Below are positions 10,591 through 21,932 of a stretch of 64,000 bases of DNA, in pieces. The DNA is from Paraescarpia echinospica (lineage: Eukaryota; Annelida; Polychaeta; Sabellida; Siboglinidae). The DNA lies in the NCBI GenBank assembly GCA_020002185.1, contig CM034532.1, positions 52,161,944 through 52,225,943 on the forward strand, written 5' to 3'. Under the pieces are notes generated by a model that did no database searches, was not told the DNA's origin, and saw only the letters and a program-made list of their open reading frames with translations. Position numbers and translations under genes: made by a program. Each line of letters opens with the position of its first letter. Positions within the stretch are counted from its first letter, which is position 1.

Positions 10591-11836
10591 AGGGATTAAA
10601 AACATATATTGCTCGAATTTATGTTATATTACATCCTGCTATCTATTTCCACGTCCACAAAGCCAAAAAAATCAAAAAATTCAATGAATTAGGAATTCCA
10701 CATTTTATGGTGTGCATCCGGACATTTTCGAATATGCATATTTTTGGCGCGCTTTTCGGGATGCCGAGATGTGACGTCAATAAAATATGGTCATTATATA
10801 TAACGATGTTTCTGAATTGTATTTATCCAGACAGATCTCAATCTTTTTCACATATATAATTACAATATATTGCCGTACAATATATTTACAATTAATAAAT
10901 TATATATCCATTACATTATATTTGTTTGGATAAATAAAATTTAGAAACATCGTTATATAATGACCATGTTTTCATTTTTGTGGCGAATAAATAATTACTA
11001 CAAAAATAAAAAACTATTTACAAACAGTGCATTATAGTATAAAATGATTTTGTTTATATTACTTCGTGAAAACATAAACAAAAAAGTGTAAAGAAAATCA
11101 AAAGTTTGCATGCAGTCAGGATTGAACCGGCGTCACCCGATTGTAAAATAAATGATAAGTAACCAACGCGCCTACCCACTAAGCTAGCGGGACCAACGGT
11201 AAATCTCTCACTGATTTAAGTTGTTATGATAAATTGTACAACGCCTTCATATATCGATACTCTAGTGATATTATGAGATTATACACGTTACTTTATGTAG
11301 CTGGATATAATATATGTTTGCTATGTATGTTTATTGGTGTAGATTATCTGCCGTTGGTTGCATTCGATATAATTATTCTGAAAACGAGCCCAAGCTCGGC
11401 GAAACCTAGTCGACTTGTAGGCCCATTCGCATTCGTTGTTTTGAATAAAATTCGATTCATGTGGAACCGTAAGATAAATGTTTGTTCCTCTATGATGACT
11501 AGTGTTTGTATTACGTCGGAATATTGCACAATAACTCGTTCTGACGCTCGTTTCGACCCAAAAGCTATACGTGTAAACATGCTCTGAATGCATGCAAAGG
11601 GTCGGCCTGATGCGAGTGCGTGTCATAAGTGACGTCACGATACCACGTGATCGCCTAGCTCATTAAAATTTTATTTTCCGCGGGAATCGCTTCACAGACG
11701 GGCTTAAAATCGAATTTATGCTACAAATGTATTTTTCTGTATTTGTTTAATGTTGTCAAATGTTACGTACAATGTTAAACTTTGTGTACACATGGAAAAA
11801 GGATTTTAGCTAATGCCTTATTTTTATTTCCTTTAA
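10587..11836 (+). mobile_element. T2/Kolobok-like non-autonomous transposon, copy 1
   Basis: TTAA is duplicated at 10587-10590 and 11833-11836. The left terminus reads TTAAAGGGATTAAAAAC and the right one, inverted, TTAAAGGAAATAAAAA. TTAAAGGRR ends with TTAA duplications are the signature of T2-type (Kolobok-related) MITEs described in frogs. The interior has a palindromic core (10770-10980), an antisense tRNA-like segment and a 117-codon open frame (11234-11587) also open in the other copies. No transposase is present. Removing it restores the LINE frame, which confirms the borders. Confidence 0.8.
11112..11198 (-). other. tRNA-like segment within T2-like element
   Basis: On the minus strand an A-box-like TAGCTTAGTGGGTAGGC and a B box GGTTCAATCC are about 50 bp apart. 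The acceptor stem does not pair well and the anticodon arm is unusual, so it is tRNA-derived and not a working tRNA gene. Confidence 0.55.
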
Positions 11837-13607
11837 TCACCCGTTCAGATTGTAACAATATTCAGATACCTACTGCTTCAGATGATTTATCAGACCACCA
11901 CACTGTCATTGTTGATCTCAAAGTTCCTAGAATTCCCGTAGAGTCGAAACACAACGTGTTTTACCGACTGATCCATAAGATTGACATTGCTGCATTAATG
12001 ACAGACATCCTTAAATCCGACCTCATCAGTAACCCCAAAGAACATCTGTCAGATCTGTGTCGACAGTACTGTCAAGTACTCAAAGATTTACTTAATAAAC
12101 ATGCACCCCTGAGATATAAATCTGTGTCCCAAAAGCCACATGCTCCATGGTTGACTCCTGAAATTCTACAACCTAAAAAGCGCCGGCGCTATCTTGAAAT
12201 TGTATGCCGCAAATCACGCTCGCCTTTGGACAGATCACGATATTCTAAACAGTGTCACTACTGCAACAGACAAATGGCCAAAACTAAATCATATTATTAC
12301 ACAAACATGGTCTCGAGTAACTCTGATAACCCACGTCAGCTATGGAACTGCATAAATCATATTTTACACAGACGGCCGCCTCCATCTCTACCTAGTCATG
12401 TGTCAGTCAAATCTCTGTGTTTTCTAGTCATTTCAAAGATAAAATAAGTCTTATACGTTCTGCTTTTCCATGTCACACTTTAAGTACTGTAAATGTGGAC
12501 TCTACACAAGTAAATTCTCCACTTGTATTGTTTTAGCCAGTCACAGTTGATGAAGTGATGAAAATAATAATGTCCTCCCCAAATAAGTCATGCGATCTCG
12601 ATCCATTGCCAACCATACTACTAAAAGCATGTATTGACTCTTTACTTGGTTCAATAACAAATATCATAAATTTATCACTGAGTTCGGGTATGATTTTGAA
12701 CATGCACATGTAAATCCTGTTCTCAAGAAGACTTCTCTGCCAAAAGATGATTTCAAAAATTAAAGGCCAATTTCTAATCTTAGCTTTATTTCTAAGATAC
12801 TTGAGAAAGTCGTAGCAAGCTGTCTAAGGTGTCATATCAGCTCAACTTGTTTATCCAGTGTGCTCCAATCAGCATACAAACAATTTCATTCTACAGAGAC
12901 TGCTCTCCTAAAAGTACACAATGATGTTATGTTAAACATTGATAAAAGCAAAGTAACTGCACTTACCTTGCTTGATCTGTCTGCCGCCTTTGATACCATT
13001 GATCACAACACTCTTGTCAAACGTTTATCAATGTGGTATGGCATATCTGGCACAGCTCTGGCCTGGTATTCTTCATATCTAACCAATAGACATCAATCTA
13101 TAAAGATAGATAATTACTTTTCAACTGCACTCCCCACTTCATGTGGCATTCTCCAGGGTTCCGTTCTTGGGCCTTTGCTTTTCATTCTCTACACTACGTC
13201 ACTCAGCTCTGTAATCCAAAGTTATAACTTGGATCATCACCTTTATGCAGATGACACATATCTACATTTCCTTGGCCACGCCCGATACAAGTCACTCCCT
13301 AAACCGACTCAATGATTTTCTCCAAGAAGTTTTATTATGGATGACCGACAGCAAATTAAAGTTGAATGCAGACAAAACTGAATTTCTAAACATTGGTACT
13401 CCAATGCAGCGAGGCAAACTTAATGACTTTTTCCAACATGCAACCAGAGTCAAAATATCACACCAGCAGCAGTACGGAATCTAGGAATGACCTTTGATTG
13501 CGATTTCAATTTCAGACAAAACATATCCCAAACGTGCCGCTGCTGTTTTTATCATATCCGTAATCTTCGCCGCATTCACCGATATATGTCGCTTTCTTTA
13601 ATTCAAA
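11837..13607 (+). mobile_element. CR1-like LINE, copy A, segment 3 (endonuclease end and reverse transcriptase)
   Basis: It begins in frame with ITRSDCNN, followed by SDHHTVIVDL (end of the endonuclease). Reverse transcriptase motifs follow: [52 protein letters not shown] and the catalytic YADDT near 13240. Several frameshifts and stops (around 12440, 12770 and 13310) show a long-dead copy. It ends at SLSLIQ, where another LINE is inserted; it resumes at 14703. Confidence 0.9.
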
Positions 13608-14702
13608 CAGAATTTCGAAGTTGCAGAAAAAGGCGATAAGAATTATTACCCATAGCGAATATAATTCCCATACAAAACCTCTAATGAAATCACTAAACTT
13701 ATTGAAAGTTGACGACATTTTCACGCAAATATGTCTGATATTTTATCACAGATTTGTGAATAGTATCGTTCCTTCTTATTGTAAATCTTTATTTTCACTA
13801 AATACCACACACCATGGCCACCACACTAGGCAAAGTCATTACATCTCTATTCCGTACAGCCGTACCTCCCGAGCCAGAGAGTGTATAAGACACTACCTGC
13901 CAACTCTACTAAGAAACATGCCACCTAGCATTACGGAAAAAGTCAATACTCATAGTCTTCATAGTTTCTTTTTATATATGTGAAGAAATATCTTTTGGAT
14001 CAATACCAAGAGGCTTGCACAATTGCTATATATGTAGGCAAAACAAGTCTGTAATTTTTGAAAATGAATACATTTTATTATATAATAAACAGCATACACG
14101 CTTGTATTTGCATAAATTGATTTGAAACCACAAATAGTTCTTAATTGTATCCTCTTTTTACTAATAGGCCGATTTCTGTGTGTATTCCCGAACCGGAGCA
14201 GCCCTGGTTATGAAGATCTAACCTGCCTCCACTTATACTAACCTTTTAGTATTTGTGTCGTGTCTCGTCTTTAATAATGTATGAAGCAATTGCGACTAAA
14301 AGCAAACTATATTTTAGTCTAAACCGAGCATGGCATTCTGTTCTCCAATGAAGTGTTTTCCTATGAAATGAAACAACCATTGATAAATCACATGTAGGCT
14401 CATAATTATTGTGCTGGATTATAGCGACCTTGTGTATATTCTATCGAATCACTTCATATTTTTACAGTGTGCACCACAGTGGGAGAATACGGATATGGAT
14501 AACGTAAAAGTAGTCTACTGAATAATCATTTACTATGTTTGATTGACTAAGTGCAGTAAATATTCTTTTCCCGTGGGTGGCTCTCACGCTAGCGGCTTTT
14601 GAGCCTTAGTGAGCCTCCCGACATAGACTAACTATTGTAAAAATGTGTGTTGCATTGTGTGTTTTTGTTTGTTTGTTGTCGAATAAATTGTTCCTATCCA
14701 AT
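13608..14702 (+). mobile_element. LINE 3' end inserted in CR1-like copy A
   Basis: A 5'-truncated LINE. Its open frame (13621-13983) gives LQKKAIRIITHSEYNSH and a C-terminal domain typical of the related elements at 24060 and 44915. The stop near 13982 is followed by a 3' UTR of about 700 bp containing a stem-loop at 14581-14622 and an AATAAA near 14679. The CR1 frame resumes just after, at SVAKAIATDL. An (A)TYCAA-like duplication may flank it. Confidence 0.75.
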
Positions 14703-15160
14703 CCAATCTGTCGCTAAGGCTATCGCAACAGATCTTGTTAGCAGCAGATTAGATTATTGCAATTCCCTCCTTCATAATATTGCTACCAAGGATATTGCAA
14801 AACTACAACGTGTCCAAAATTGTTTAGCAAGGGTAGTTACTCAACCTCCTCGATTCTCCCGCTCAATCCACTTCTAAAATCATTGCATTGGCTCCCCGTG
14901 CGATATCGCATTATGTTTAAGAGCTGTACAATCACCTACCAAGCCCTTTCATCCAAACAACCTAGTTATTTACACTTAATGCTCACACCAGCTAGACAAG
15001 CCAGACAACTTCTGTCATCTAGTTCGAAGTTGCTCTGTTCCTAGAGTTAAGACAAAGGCTGGAATTCGAGCTTTTTCAGTTGCCGCGCCGACTATATGGA
15101 ATTCCCTTCCTGAGCTTGGATCGTCTGAGGATATTGGCGCGTTAGAAGTGATTTATTATT
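14703..15160 (+). mobile_element. CR1-like LINE, copy A, segment 4 (RT C-terminus)
   Basis: It reads SVAKAIATDLVSSRLDYCNS, then, after a frameshift near 14850, LKSLHWLPVRYRIMFK, the usual C-terminal motif of CR1-type reverse transcriptases. The sequence decays into WNSLPEL near 15105 and ends about 15160 in a TTATTATTATA-like tail. Confidence 0.85.
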
Positions 15161-15819
15161 ATATATACCGTATTTGTTCTAATTACCTCATTTTTGGCGA
15201 TGTCGTAATGCAATGTCCTCTCCCCCGATATCAAATTACTGCGACATTTGTGTTAGGTGTTAGTGAGTGATGCCAGACCTTTCCGAGCTTTAGCTGTTGA
15301 TTTGTTGGTTAGTGGTCATTCCAAGGTCCACTTCTGAGGTCAAAGCATGACGAATGTGATTCGTGCAGTTGTCATGTTCAAGTGGCATTCGTTTGAGAGG
15401 CACGGCTTGGGAATGTGACATTTGTGACAGTTTAATGTCATTTGCGTAATTGTTAGTTTCTAACAAAGTTTCCGGAAGTTTCTCTCCGCAAGTATTGACA
15501 AATGTACTGATTTTGGCCTCCAACATTACGTATTGCCAAACATTCTGTCCGACCATTCAGCAACCAATGCAGGAGATTTTGAATCAAAGTCACACTGTGT
15601 TAGTTTGTTATGTTAGCACGGGATTGATTCTGTCCAATGTTGTATTTATGTAATTTGTATTGATGACAATCAATGGCTTCCTACTCTAAGGCAAAGCTCG
15701 TAGTCTTGTACAAGTTTGCACTCTTGTCATTAGGAGCTTGTTTTGGATGGCAGCTTTGCTAAATGTAATTACAAATATGGGGATCATCATTTTGTGCCTT
15801 TAAGTTTATTTGACAGTGA
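15161..15819. other. Upstream of TPMT; no exon identified
   Basis: No repeat or coding region is recognised. A non-coding first exon and promoter of TPMT may lie here or further upstream, because the first coding exon begins with a splice acceptor. Confidence 0.35.
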
Positions 15820-16130
15820 ATTCATGGTGTCAATAAATTATGTAACAATGCAATCATTGTCATTAAATTATTATGTAACAATGCAATCATGGTGTCATTA
15901 GGTGACTTGACCTCATTGGTGTAATTATGTAATAATGTGACCATGGTGCTAGTGTATGACAGTGACACTGTGACAATGCCAATTGTGTAACAATGTACCA
16001 TGGTCCCATTATGTAATATGGTACTACAACTAAGGTGCCAATATGTAACAATGTCACCATGTAACAATGCCATCATAGTCCCGTTTACCCTTTGTGTAAC
16101 AATGCCCCCATCACCGTGGTGCCATTAGTT
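15820..16130. repeat. Degenerate TGTAACAATG tandem repeat
   Basis: Variants of ATGTAACAATGCAATCATGGTGTCATTA recur about ten times, with TGTAACAATG and CATGGTG as the best-kept parts. Confidence 0.75.
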
Positions 16131-16220
16131 CACTGTTGTGTATATTTGTTGACATGTAGTTCAGACTGCCTCACTCTCTAGCTTCCCTCTGTAGGTGCCT
16201 GTCCACCACTGGCAGAGAAG

Positions 16221-16336
16221 ATGACAGAAGTGAAAAATGAGTCGAGTGAGGTGCTCACGGCACCTGACCACCTTGACCACTGGCTGGACAAGCACAAGCA
16301 GGGGAAGACACCGTGGCACAGTCAGCACAAACACAC
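16221..16336 (+). CDS. TPMT: Thiopurine S-methyltransferase, coding exon 1
   Basis: This is the start of a gene whose eight exons (16221-16336, 40880-40975, 41584-41713, 42217-42269, 45867-45941, 46834-46919, 47395-47460, 50614-50729) sum to 738 nt, or 245 residues plus stop, the same length as human TPMT. The enzyme is a soluble class I methyltransferase that moves a methyl group from S-adenosylmethionine to thiol sulfur of aromatic or heterocyclic compounds. The exon runs from an acceptor (CTCTGTAG, ending 16194) and holds 26 nt of 5' UTR, the ATG at 16221 and MTEVKNESSE...HWLDKHKQGKTPWH. The W(x)..K..G.TPWH segment is typical of the family N-terminus. It ends after two bases of a codon at a GTGAGT donor. 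The acceptor before the ATG implies an upstream non-coding exon. Confidence 0.9.
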
Positions 16337-17299
16337 GTGAGTTCTCTCTCTCAACACTTGCACTAAATTAATGAGTGTATGAGTATGCCATTGTACCAAA
16401 ACAAATTCTTTCATAATATATATCCATAATATAGCCATATATTCTAAATCTCTAACACATATATATGTTGAATGTCAAGGACACAAACTGTTAGAAAAAT
16501 TGTTTTGAGTGAAGTACTTATGAAACTAAGGCGGTGAAATACAAATCTTGTAAAGGATGCATACGTCTAAAACCATGCATCCTATCTGCGCAGTGTATAA
16601 TATTCTATGGCCAGAGTGTGACATGCGAGATCAGGCAGTGTATTAACATAGGCCAAGAGCATTACCACACAATATTTCAATGACACAATTTCTGGTGTGA
16701 CACAAATTATTTGGCCGTATACTAGAATTTGATTCCTTGGCAGCCATACGCATAGAGGCTGACAAGTATAATAGGTACATTAAAATAAATAAAACAATTA
16801 AATAAAATAGATTAATAAAACATTGGGTGGGATATAACATTTAAATAAATAAAATTATAAATAATTAAAATATCTAAATTGTGTATAAATAAGTAAATAT
16901 AATAATTAACTAAAACAAGGTTCACTGTTAATTGCAGGTACAGTGTAATTAGTAGGAAAGCATTGCGCTGTGAATGCCAGATCGAATGATTCAGTGACTA
17001 GGTGGTGATTTGGAGCACAACAATAGTTTGTGTGATGATTTCCCAAAAACTATTCAAACACAAAATTTTACAAATGAATTGTGGACACCAGATATATTCA
17101 TTAGTTTACAAAATGAATCTGAATTGAAATGAGACAAGCACATTTAAGTTGAGGAGAAACTTTACTTTACACCATATTACTTTTTATGTCAACTTGTATT
17201 GGTGATGTTACAAGACATCACCCCCCCCCCTTGTCTCTGGATGAACGTATTCTTATCAATAATGGTGGCGTAGCATTCTATGACTGAACGATAAATTAA
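16337..17299. other. Start of TPMT intron 1; AT-rich, no gene
   Basis: Low-complexity AATAAAATAAATT-rich stretches (about 16780-16920) and a C10 run near 17221. A CR1-unrelated LINE remnant begins near 17300. Confidence 0.5.
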
Positions 17300-17347
17300 T
17301 GCATGAAGACATTTTTAGTGAATTGTTTTGATGTACTATCTACACAT
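17300..17347 (+). mobile_element. LINE B, left fragment (endonuclease)
   Basis: The codons give KLMHEDIFSELF, resembling the endonuclease region just before the FYPKITLP motif that appears on the far side of the Gypsy element. One extra T breaks the frame. The alignment is short, so the assignment is tentative. Confidence 0.45.
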
Positions 17348-17496
17348 TATTATGTTCGTATTGAACACAACATGTGCTTCTAGTTTCAACAGGAAGTGAT
17401 GACTCTTTATTAGGAGAACGATAAAATAACATGGTAGCATATCAAGGTATAACCAACCCGTTATAACGGTTTCCAGCTATAGTACAATCTATGACA
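17348..17496 (-). repeat. Gypsy 3' LTR (149 bp)
   Basis: It matches 21933-22081 base for base except at seven positions, about 5 percent divergence. On the minus strand it starts TGTCATAGATTG and ends CGAACATAATA. CACAT at 17343-17347 and CACAG at 22082-22086 are the likely 5-bp target duplication with one change. AATAAA is present inside it on the coding strand. Confidence 0.9.
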
Positions 17497-17751
17497 TCCT
17501 TTTTTTTTTTTTTAATAACATAAACGTATACAATTATAGCTCACAATTGTATAACGAACAAAACATCAACATGCACATGTATAATTCACAGTAGTGTAAC
17601 AAACAAAATGTTCATATGTACTCTTTTCTTTTAGAGTTCAATGTCAGATAATTCTGAAACAAAAGTACAAATTAATGGTTGTTGTAAACACCTTCACACA
17701 GGAAAGCATCCTAATGTCAATTCCACTGTTGCTAATTTAGCATGTTACATC

Positions 17752-20262
17752 TTATGTAACATTGTTATATCGCTTAGGTGTTCTGATCACAGAGAACTCT
17801 TCCATCATGGGTGGTAGCTCGGCTCGGGGTGGTTGCGCTGCCAGCTGTAACGGTGTAGTTGGTGACGGTGGCGTGACCGATCGGTCGTCCTGGTGGATCG
17901 GTAACTGTGGTGCTGAGTCTGCTGGCTTGCGTGCGTCAAGAGTGTCAGGCTCATCCAACTGAGGCAGTAGCAATGGTGGTTGCTCTAGTGTCTTCAGTAG
18001 GTGACGGCGATTGCGACGGAGCTCACCTCCCTCGTGTTGAATCACATAAGACCGAGGACTCTCGTGAGTAGACTTAACGACAGCGGGATCCCAGCCCCAT
18101 TTACGCTGGACACGGACAACATCACCTGGCCTGAGCGGTTTCAACGGCTTGGCACCACGATCGTAGACACTTTTGAACCGTGCCTGACTGGTTTGCAGAT
18201 CAGTTTGGGCATTTACTACCCTCGGCTTGAATGCGGATTTGGTTGCAGGCAGTTTCGACTGCAGCATCCTACTCATCGCCAGTTGTGCTGGTGCATATTT
18301 CAGTCCACTGATCGGGGTGTTCCTGTACTCTAGCAGAGCAATGTAGGGGTCCCGACCTTCTTCATCGGCTTTCTTCAGCAAGGACTTGAGTGTCTGCACT
18401 ACTCGTTCGGCTTGTCCATTTGACTGAGGATAAGTTGGGCTGGACGTGGACACTTTGATGCCCCAACTTTGTGCAAACTTGCGAAACTCGTAACTACCGA
18501 ACGGTTGATTGTCTGCGACTATCTCGTCTGGTATGCCGTGTCGTGCGCTGATACTCTTGACATGAGCTATCACTGATCCGGTCGTCTTATTCTCCAGCCT
18601 GGCAATCTCGGGATATTTCGAGTAATAGTCCACAACTACCAGATAATCGTGACCCTTGAATGTCATGATATCCATTGCGACTTTCTGGAATGGTCCGTCC
18701 GGTATCTCGTGTGCAATCATGGGCTCCTTCTGATGACTTCTCTGGAAATGTAGGCATGTGTGACATTTCGCAACTGTGTCCTCGATGTCCTTAGACATTC
18801 CTGGCCAGAATATCACTGTTCTAGCTCTCGATTTTGTCTTCTCCATGCCCATGTGTGGCTCGTGAAGAACTTGCAACATTTCATGCTTCATTGCCTCGGG
18901 TATGATGAACCTGTCACCTGCAAACAGTAAGCCTTCATTTGCACTCAACTGGTCTCTCATATTCCAGTATCCTTTCAAGTCCGCTGGTACAGATTTCCGT
19001 AAATCAGGCCAACCATCCATCACGATTCGCTGTAGCCGTTGGAGCGTTGCGTCATCAGCTGTTGCTCTTCTGATTTGTTCCAGTCTCCCTGGACTTGCCG
19101 GAAAGTCTCGTGTCAAACTGTGGACCATGACTTCCACGTCGTCGATCAGCTCCTTGTCTGGCTCACCCTCTACGTATGCTCGTGAGAGAGCATCAGCAAC
19201 ATGTAGATGTTTCCCAGGCACATACACCACATGTAGTGTATATCGTTGCAGTTTTAGCATCATTCTTTGCACTCGAGCTGTCGCATTGCCGATCGGTTTC
19301 TTCATGATTATTTCAAGTGGCTTGTGGTATGTTTGGGCCTCAACATCTTTGCCATAGATGTATTGGTGAAACTTGCTCGTTGCAAACACTACAGCGAGAA
19401 GTTCCTTCTCTAGCTGAGCATAGTGTAGTTCTGGGCCCATGAATGCCCGTGATGCATAAGCAATTACATGCCCTTCCTGCAGCAGACATGCTCCCAGACC
19501 ACTCTGCGAAGCATCTGACTGCAGTGTCACTGGTTTGCGTACATCGTAGAACTTTAGCACCGGCATGCTGCTGAGCAGTCCTTTCAATTTATTCACAGCA
19601 TCTGTATGCTCTGGCTGCCAACACCACACTGCATCTTCCTTCAACAGTGCTCGCAGCGGTGCGGCAATGTGCGACTCTCCAGGAATGAACTTTCCCTGGT
19701 ACTTGATCATGTTCAAGAACCTGAGCAGTGAACGCTTGTCGGTAGGAAGCGGCATGCCCACAATAGCTTCCACCTTGCTCGGGTCTGGGCTGAAGCCTGC
19801 TTCAGACATTACATGTCCCATGTAGAGCACCTTGTTCACTTTCAGTTGTACCTTGGAGGCGTTGAACTTTACATTCCTCTCTCTGGCCCTTCTCAGTACC
19901 CTGAGCATGATAGCATCATGATCTCGTTCATCATCTCCAGCGATGATGATGTCATCTGCGATGATATAGGCCCCATCGATGTCGCCGAATGTGTATTGCA
20001 TACGCTTCTGTAGGACTTCACTTGCTGAACTGATGCCGAATGGCATGTGTAGGAAGCGCTTGCGCCCCCATGGTGTGTGAAACGTGCACAGATAACTGGA
20101 CTCCTCAGTCAGTTTCACGTGCCAGTATGCCATCGACATGTCAATAACTGAGAACACTTTCTTGCCTGCCAAACGTGCCTGGACACTTTCTGGTGTCGGA
20201 ATTTCAAAATGTTCACGTTTGATTGCTCTGTTGAGAGGCTTTGGGTCAAGACATATTCTCAA
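17752..20262 (-). CDS. pol: Gypsy retrotransposon Pol: RT, RNase H, integrase
   Basis: An 836-codon open frame. Reverse transcriptase comes first (ICLDPKPLN, FGISSA, and IADDI as the YxDD-type site, near residues 1-170). RNase H follows (LQSDASQSGLGACL, KELLAVVFATSKFHQYIYG, about 245-330). The integrase has an HHCC finger (HEPHMGMEKTK...CHTC), then MDIM, VADN and NGQAERVV as the D,D,E residues, and a C-terminal domain with PGDVVRVQRK. The start given is just the first Met. The true protein begins upstream in the gag frame, separated by a frameshift near 20262. The element sits in TPMT intron 1, antisense to TPMT. Confidence 0.92.
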   Translation of the reverse strand: MRICLDPKPLNRAIKREHFEIPTPESVQARLAGKKVFSVIDMSMAYWHVKLTEESSYLCTFHTPWGRKRFLHMPFGISSASEVLQKRMQYTFGDIDGAYIIADDIIIAGDDERDHDAIMLRVLRRARERNVKFNASKVQLKVNKVLYMGHVMSEAGFSPDPSKVEAIVGMPLPTDKRSLLRFLNMIKYQGKFIPGESHIAAPLRALLKEDAVWCWQPEHTDAVNKLKGLLSSMPVLKFYDVRKPVTLQSDASQSGLGACLLQEGHVIAYASRAFMGPELHYAQLEKELLAVVFATSKFHQYIYGKDVEAQTYHKPLEIIMKKPIGNATARVQRMMLKLQRYTLHVVYVPGKHLHVADALSRAYVEGEPDKELIDDVEVMVHSLTRDFPASPGRLEQIRRATADDATLQRLQRIVMDGWPDLRKSVPADLKGYWNMRDQLSANEGLLFAGDRFIIPEAMKHEMLQVLHEPHMGMEKTKSRARTVIFWPGMSKDIEDTVAKCHTCLHFQRSHQKEPMIAHEIPDGPFQKVAMDIMTFKGHDYLVVVDYYSKYPEIARLENKTTGSVIAHVKSISARHGIPDEIVADNQPFGSYEFRKFAQSWGIKVSTSSPTYPQSNGQAERVVQTLKSLLKKADEEGRDPYIALLEYRNTPISGLKYAPAQLAMSRMLQSKLPATKSAFKPRVVNAQTDLQTSQARFKSVYDRGAKPLKPLRPGDVVRVQRKWGWDPAVVKSTHESPRSYVIQHEGGELRRNRRHLLKTLEQPPLLLPQLDEPDTLDARKPADSAPQLPIHQDDRSVTPPSPTTPLQLAAQPPRAELPPMMEEFSVIRTPKRYNNVT

Positions 20263-21811
20263 AGAACCATTTCTCTTCTGTTATCACCAGATTGTTCACC
20301 CAAGGTGTGGGCCGGTCGACATCTGCGATAATTCCATCTTTCTCCAATTTGTCTAGAGTCGCTTTCAAAGTCTCCATTCGTGCATATGGAATCTTCCTTG
20401 TTGCTTGGATCACTGGCTCTACATCATCCCTCAGCTCAATGTGATATGGCTGTTCAAGTTCACCAATCCCAGTGAACACTTCCTTGTACTCTGACGTCAA
20501 CAGATCTTTGGTTAACGGTTTCTCATGTGATACATCATTGATGCGTTTCACAAGTCCCAACGTTTCGCATGTTTGACAACCAAGCAGTGGTGTCTTGGTG
20601 TGGTTTGTCACATAGAACTCAATGAACGTTGGTTTCTCTGAATTCTCTGGAATGCACTGTAGTGTCACAGTGCCCGCTGGCCTGACTTTGACACTACTGA
20701 CAAACGCTGACAATACTGTCTGTGTGGGCTGCATAGGTATTATTGGCATTATCTTGTCATACGTTGACAAGGGAAGCACGTTTGCTTGAGCACCAGTGTC
20801 CAGCTTGAAGCTTACTCTCTGGTTGCCTACCATAATTTCTGTTGTCCAGTCTTCAACAGACGGATTGTGTGCATATATATCTAGGAAAAGAGCTCCCAGA
20901 AACAGACTTTCATTGTCCTCGTCTTCTTCATAGACCACCTGTACATGCTTATCTCCTGTAGCTGTACGCTTACCATGCATCACGGCAAAGTGATTCCATC
21001 CCTTGCATCGGTTACATTGTTTACCATGCGCAGGACATGACTTTGGAGTGTGTCGTCTACCACATGACTTACAGTCAATGATTCCTTCGGTACGACCTTG
21101 TTTAGATGGAGCTCCATGGCTATTTGTAGCACCTTTACTAGCTACCCATGAACCTTTGCCTTGCGATCTGAAGCCTTTACTTGTTGTCTTCCATTTTGGT
21201 TTGTCCTGTCTGACAATATTTACTTTGGTATCTAACTTTCCTTCAGTTGTCATGACCTTTAATTGCGCCTTTGTTGTCTCGGCTGCCCGACAAACGTCTA
21301 TTGCCTTACTCAGCGTAAGCTCCGACTCTCTCAGAAGTCGTTCCTTTACACGTTCGTCATTCACACTGAACACAATTTTGTCCCTGATCATCAAGTCTTC
21401 CTGATCACCAAATTCACACAATTTGGCTTTACTTCGTAGATTCTTGACCCACTGATCCACTAACTCACCACGGCCTTGATGTCTGTCCCAGAAACAATAT
21501 CTTTCGTAGACAGTGTTTTTTCGAGGCTGGCAGTATTGACGGAACTTTGTAAGAACAGTCTCCCAGTTATTATTCTGTTCAGCTGGTGGGTTATTGTCAG
21601 GTCCTGCTGGCCTGAATACGAATTGGTTATAAACTTCTTGTGCTTCAGGTCCAGCAGAGTGGAGCAGTATTGCTACCTGGACCTCAGGTGCCTTCGCGTT
21701 TATTTCACAGGCAGTGAAGAATGTTCTAAACTGCTGTTCCCAGCTCCTCCATGTTTCATCTAGGTTGGTTGTATCAAACGCGATGTGACTGGGTGGTTTG
21801 AAAAATTCCAT
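20246..21811 (-). CDS. gag: Gypsy retrotransposon Gag-protease and RT N-terminus
   Basis: A 521-codon frame starting with MEFFKPPSHIAFDTTN. Residues 1-200 resemble the Gag of K02A2.6-like Gypsy elements (WRSWEQQFRTFF...YERYCFWDRHQ). Cys-rich knuckles lie near residue 245 (CKSCGRRH...CNRCKGWNHF). The aspartic protease active site is LDTGAQANVL near residue 340. The frame then enters the RT N-terminus (PTPWVNNLVITEEK) and stops. A run of A in the RT is two bases shorter than the family consensus would require, so Pol continues in another frame. I read this as an inactivating deletion, although some retroelements use programmed shifts. Confidence 0.9.
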   Translation of the reverse strand: MEFFKPPSHIAFDTTNLDETWRSWEQQFRTFFTACEINAKAPEVQVAILLHSAGPEAQEVYNQFVFRPAGPDNNPPAEQNNNWETVLTKFRQYCQPRKNTVYERYCFWDRHQGRGELVDQWVKNLRSKAKLCEFGDQEDLMIRDKIVFSVNDERVKERLLRESELTLSKAIDVCRAAETTKAQLKVMTTEGKLDTKVNIVRQDKPKWKTTSKGFRSQGKGSWVASKGATNSHGAPSKQGRTEGIIDCKSCGRRHTPKSCPAHGKQCNRCKGWNHFAVMHGKRTATGDKHVQVVYEEDEDNESLFLGALFLDIYAHNPSVEDWTTEIMVGNQRVSFKLDTGAQANVLPLSTYDKIMPIIPMQPTQTVLSAFVSSVKVRPAGTVTLQCIPENSEKPTFIEFYVTNHTKTPLLGCQTCETLGLVKRINDVSHEKPLTKDLLTSEYKEVFTGIGELEQPYHIELRDDVEPVIQATRKIPYARMETLKATLDKLEKDGIIADVDRPTPWVNNLVITEEKWFFENMS

Positions 21812-21916
21812 TTTCAGTCACACAGCTTTAACTATCAGACTATTTGTAGACAATCACCTGCCCTACCTTATAGGTATACCAACTCAACCTTTAATATTCA
21901 TTATCACATAATGAAT

Positions 21917-21932
21917 GCCACTTATGACACCA
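21917..21932 (-). other. Gypsy primer-binding site
   Basis: TGGTGTCATAAGTGGC on the minus strand lies directly next to the inner edge of the 5' LTR, the position and start (TGG) expected of a tRNA primer-binding site. Confidence 0.75.

Noticed and set aside
15820..16130. TPMT promoter with regulatory repeats
   Set aside because: It is only a degenerate TGTAACAATG repeat. The next exon starts with a splice acceptor, so the promoter should be further upstream.
18902..19357. 151-codon + strand frame over the Gypsy pol
   Set aside because: It is a shadow of the minus-strand Pol, with no motif.
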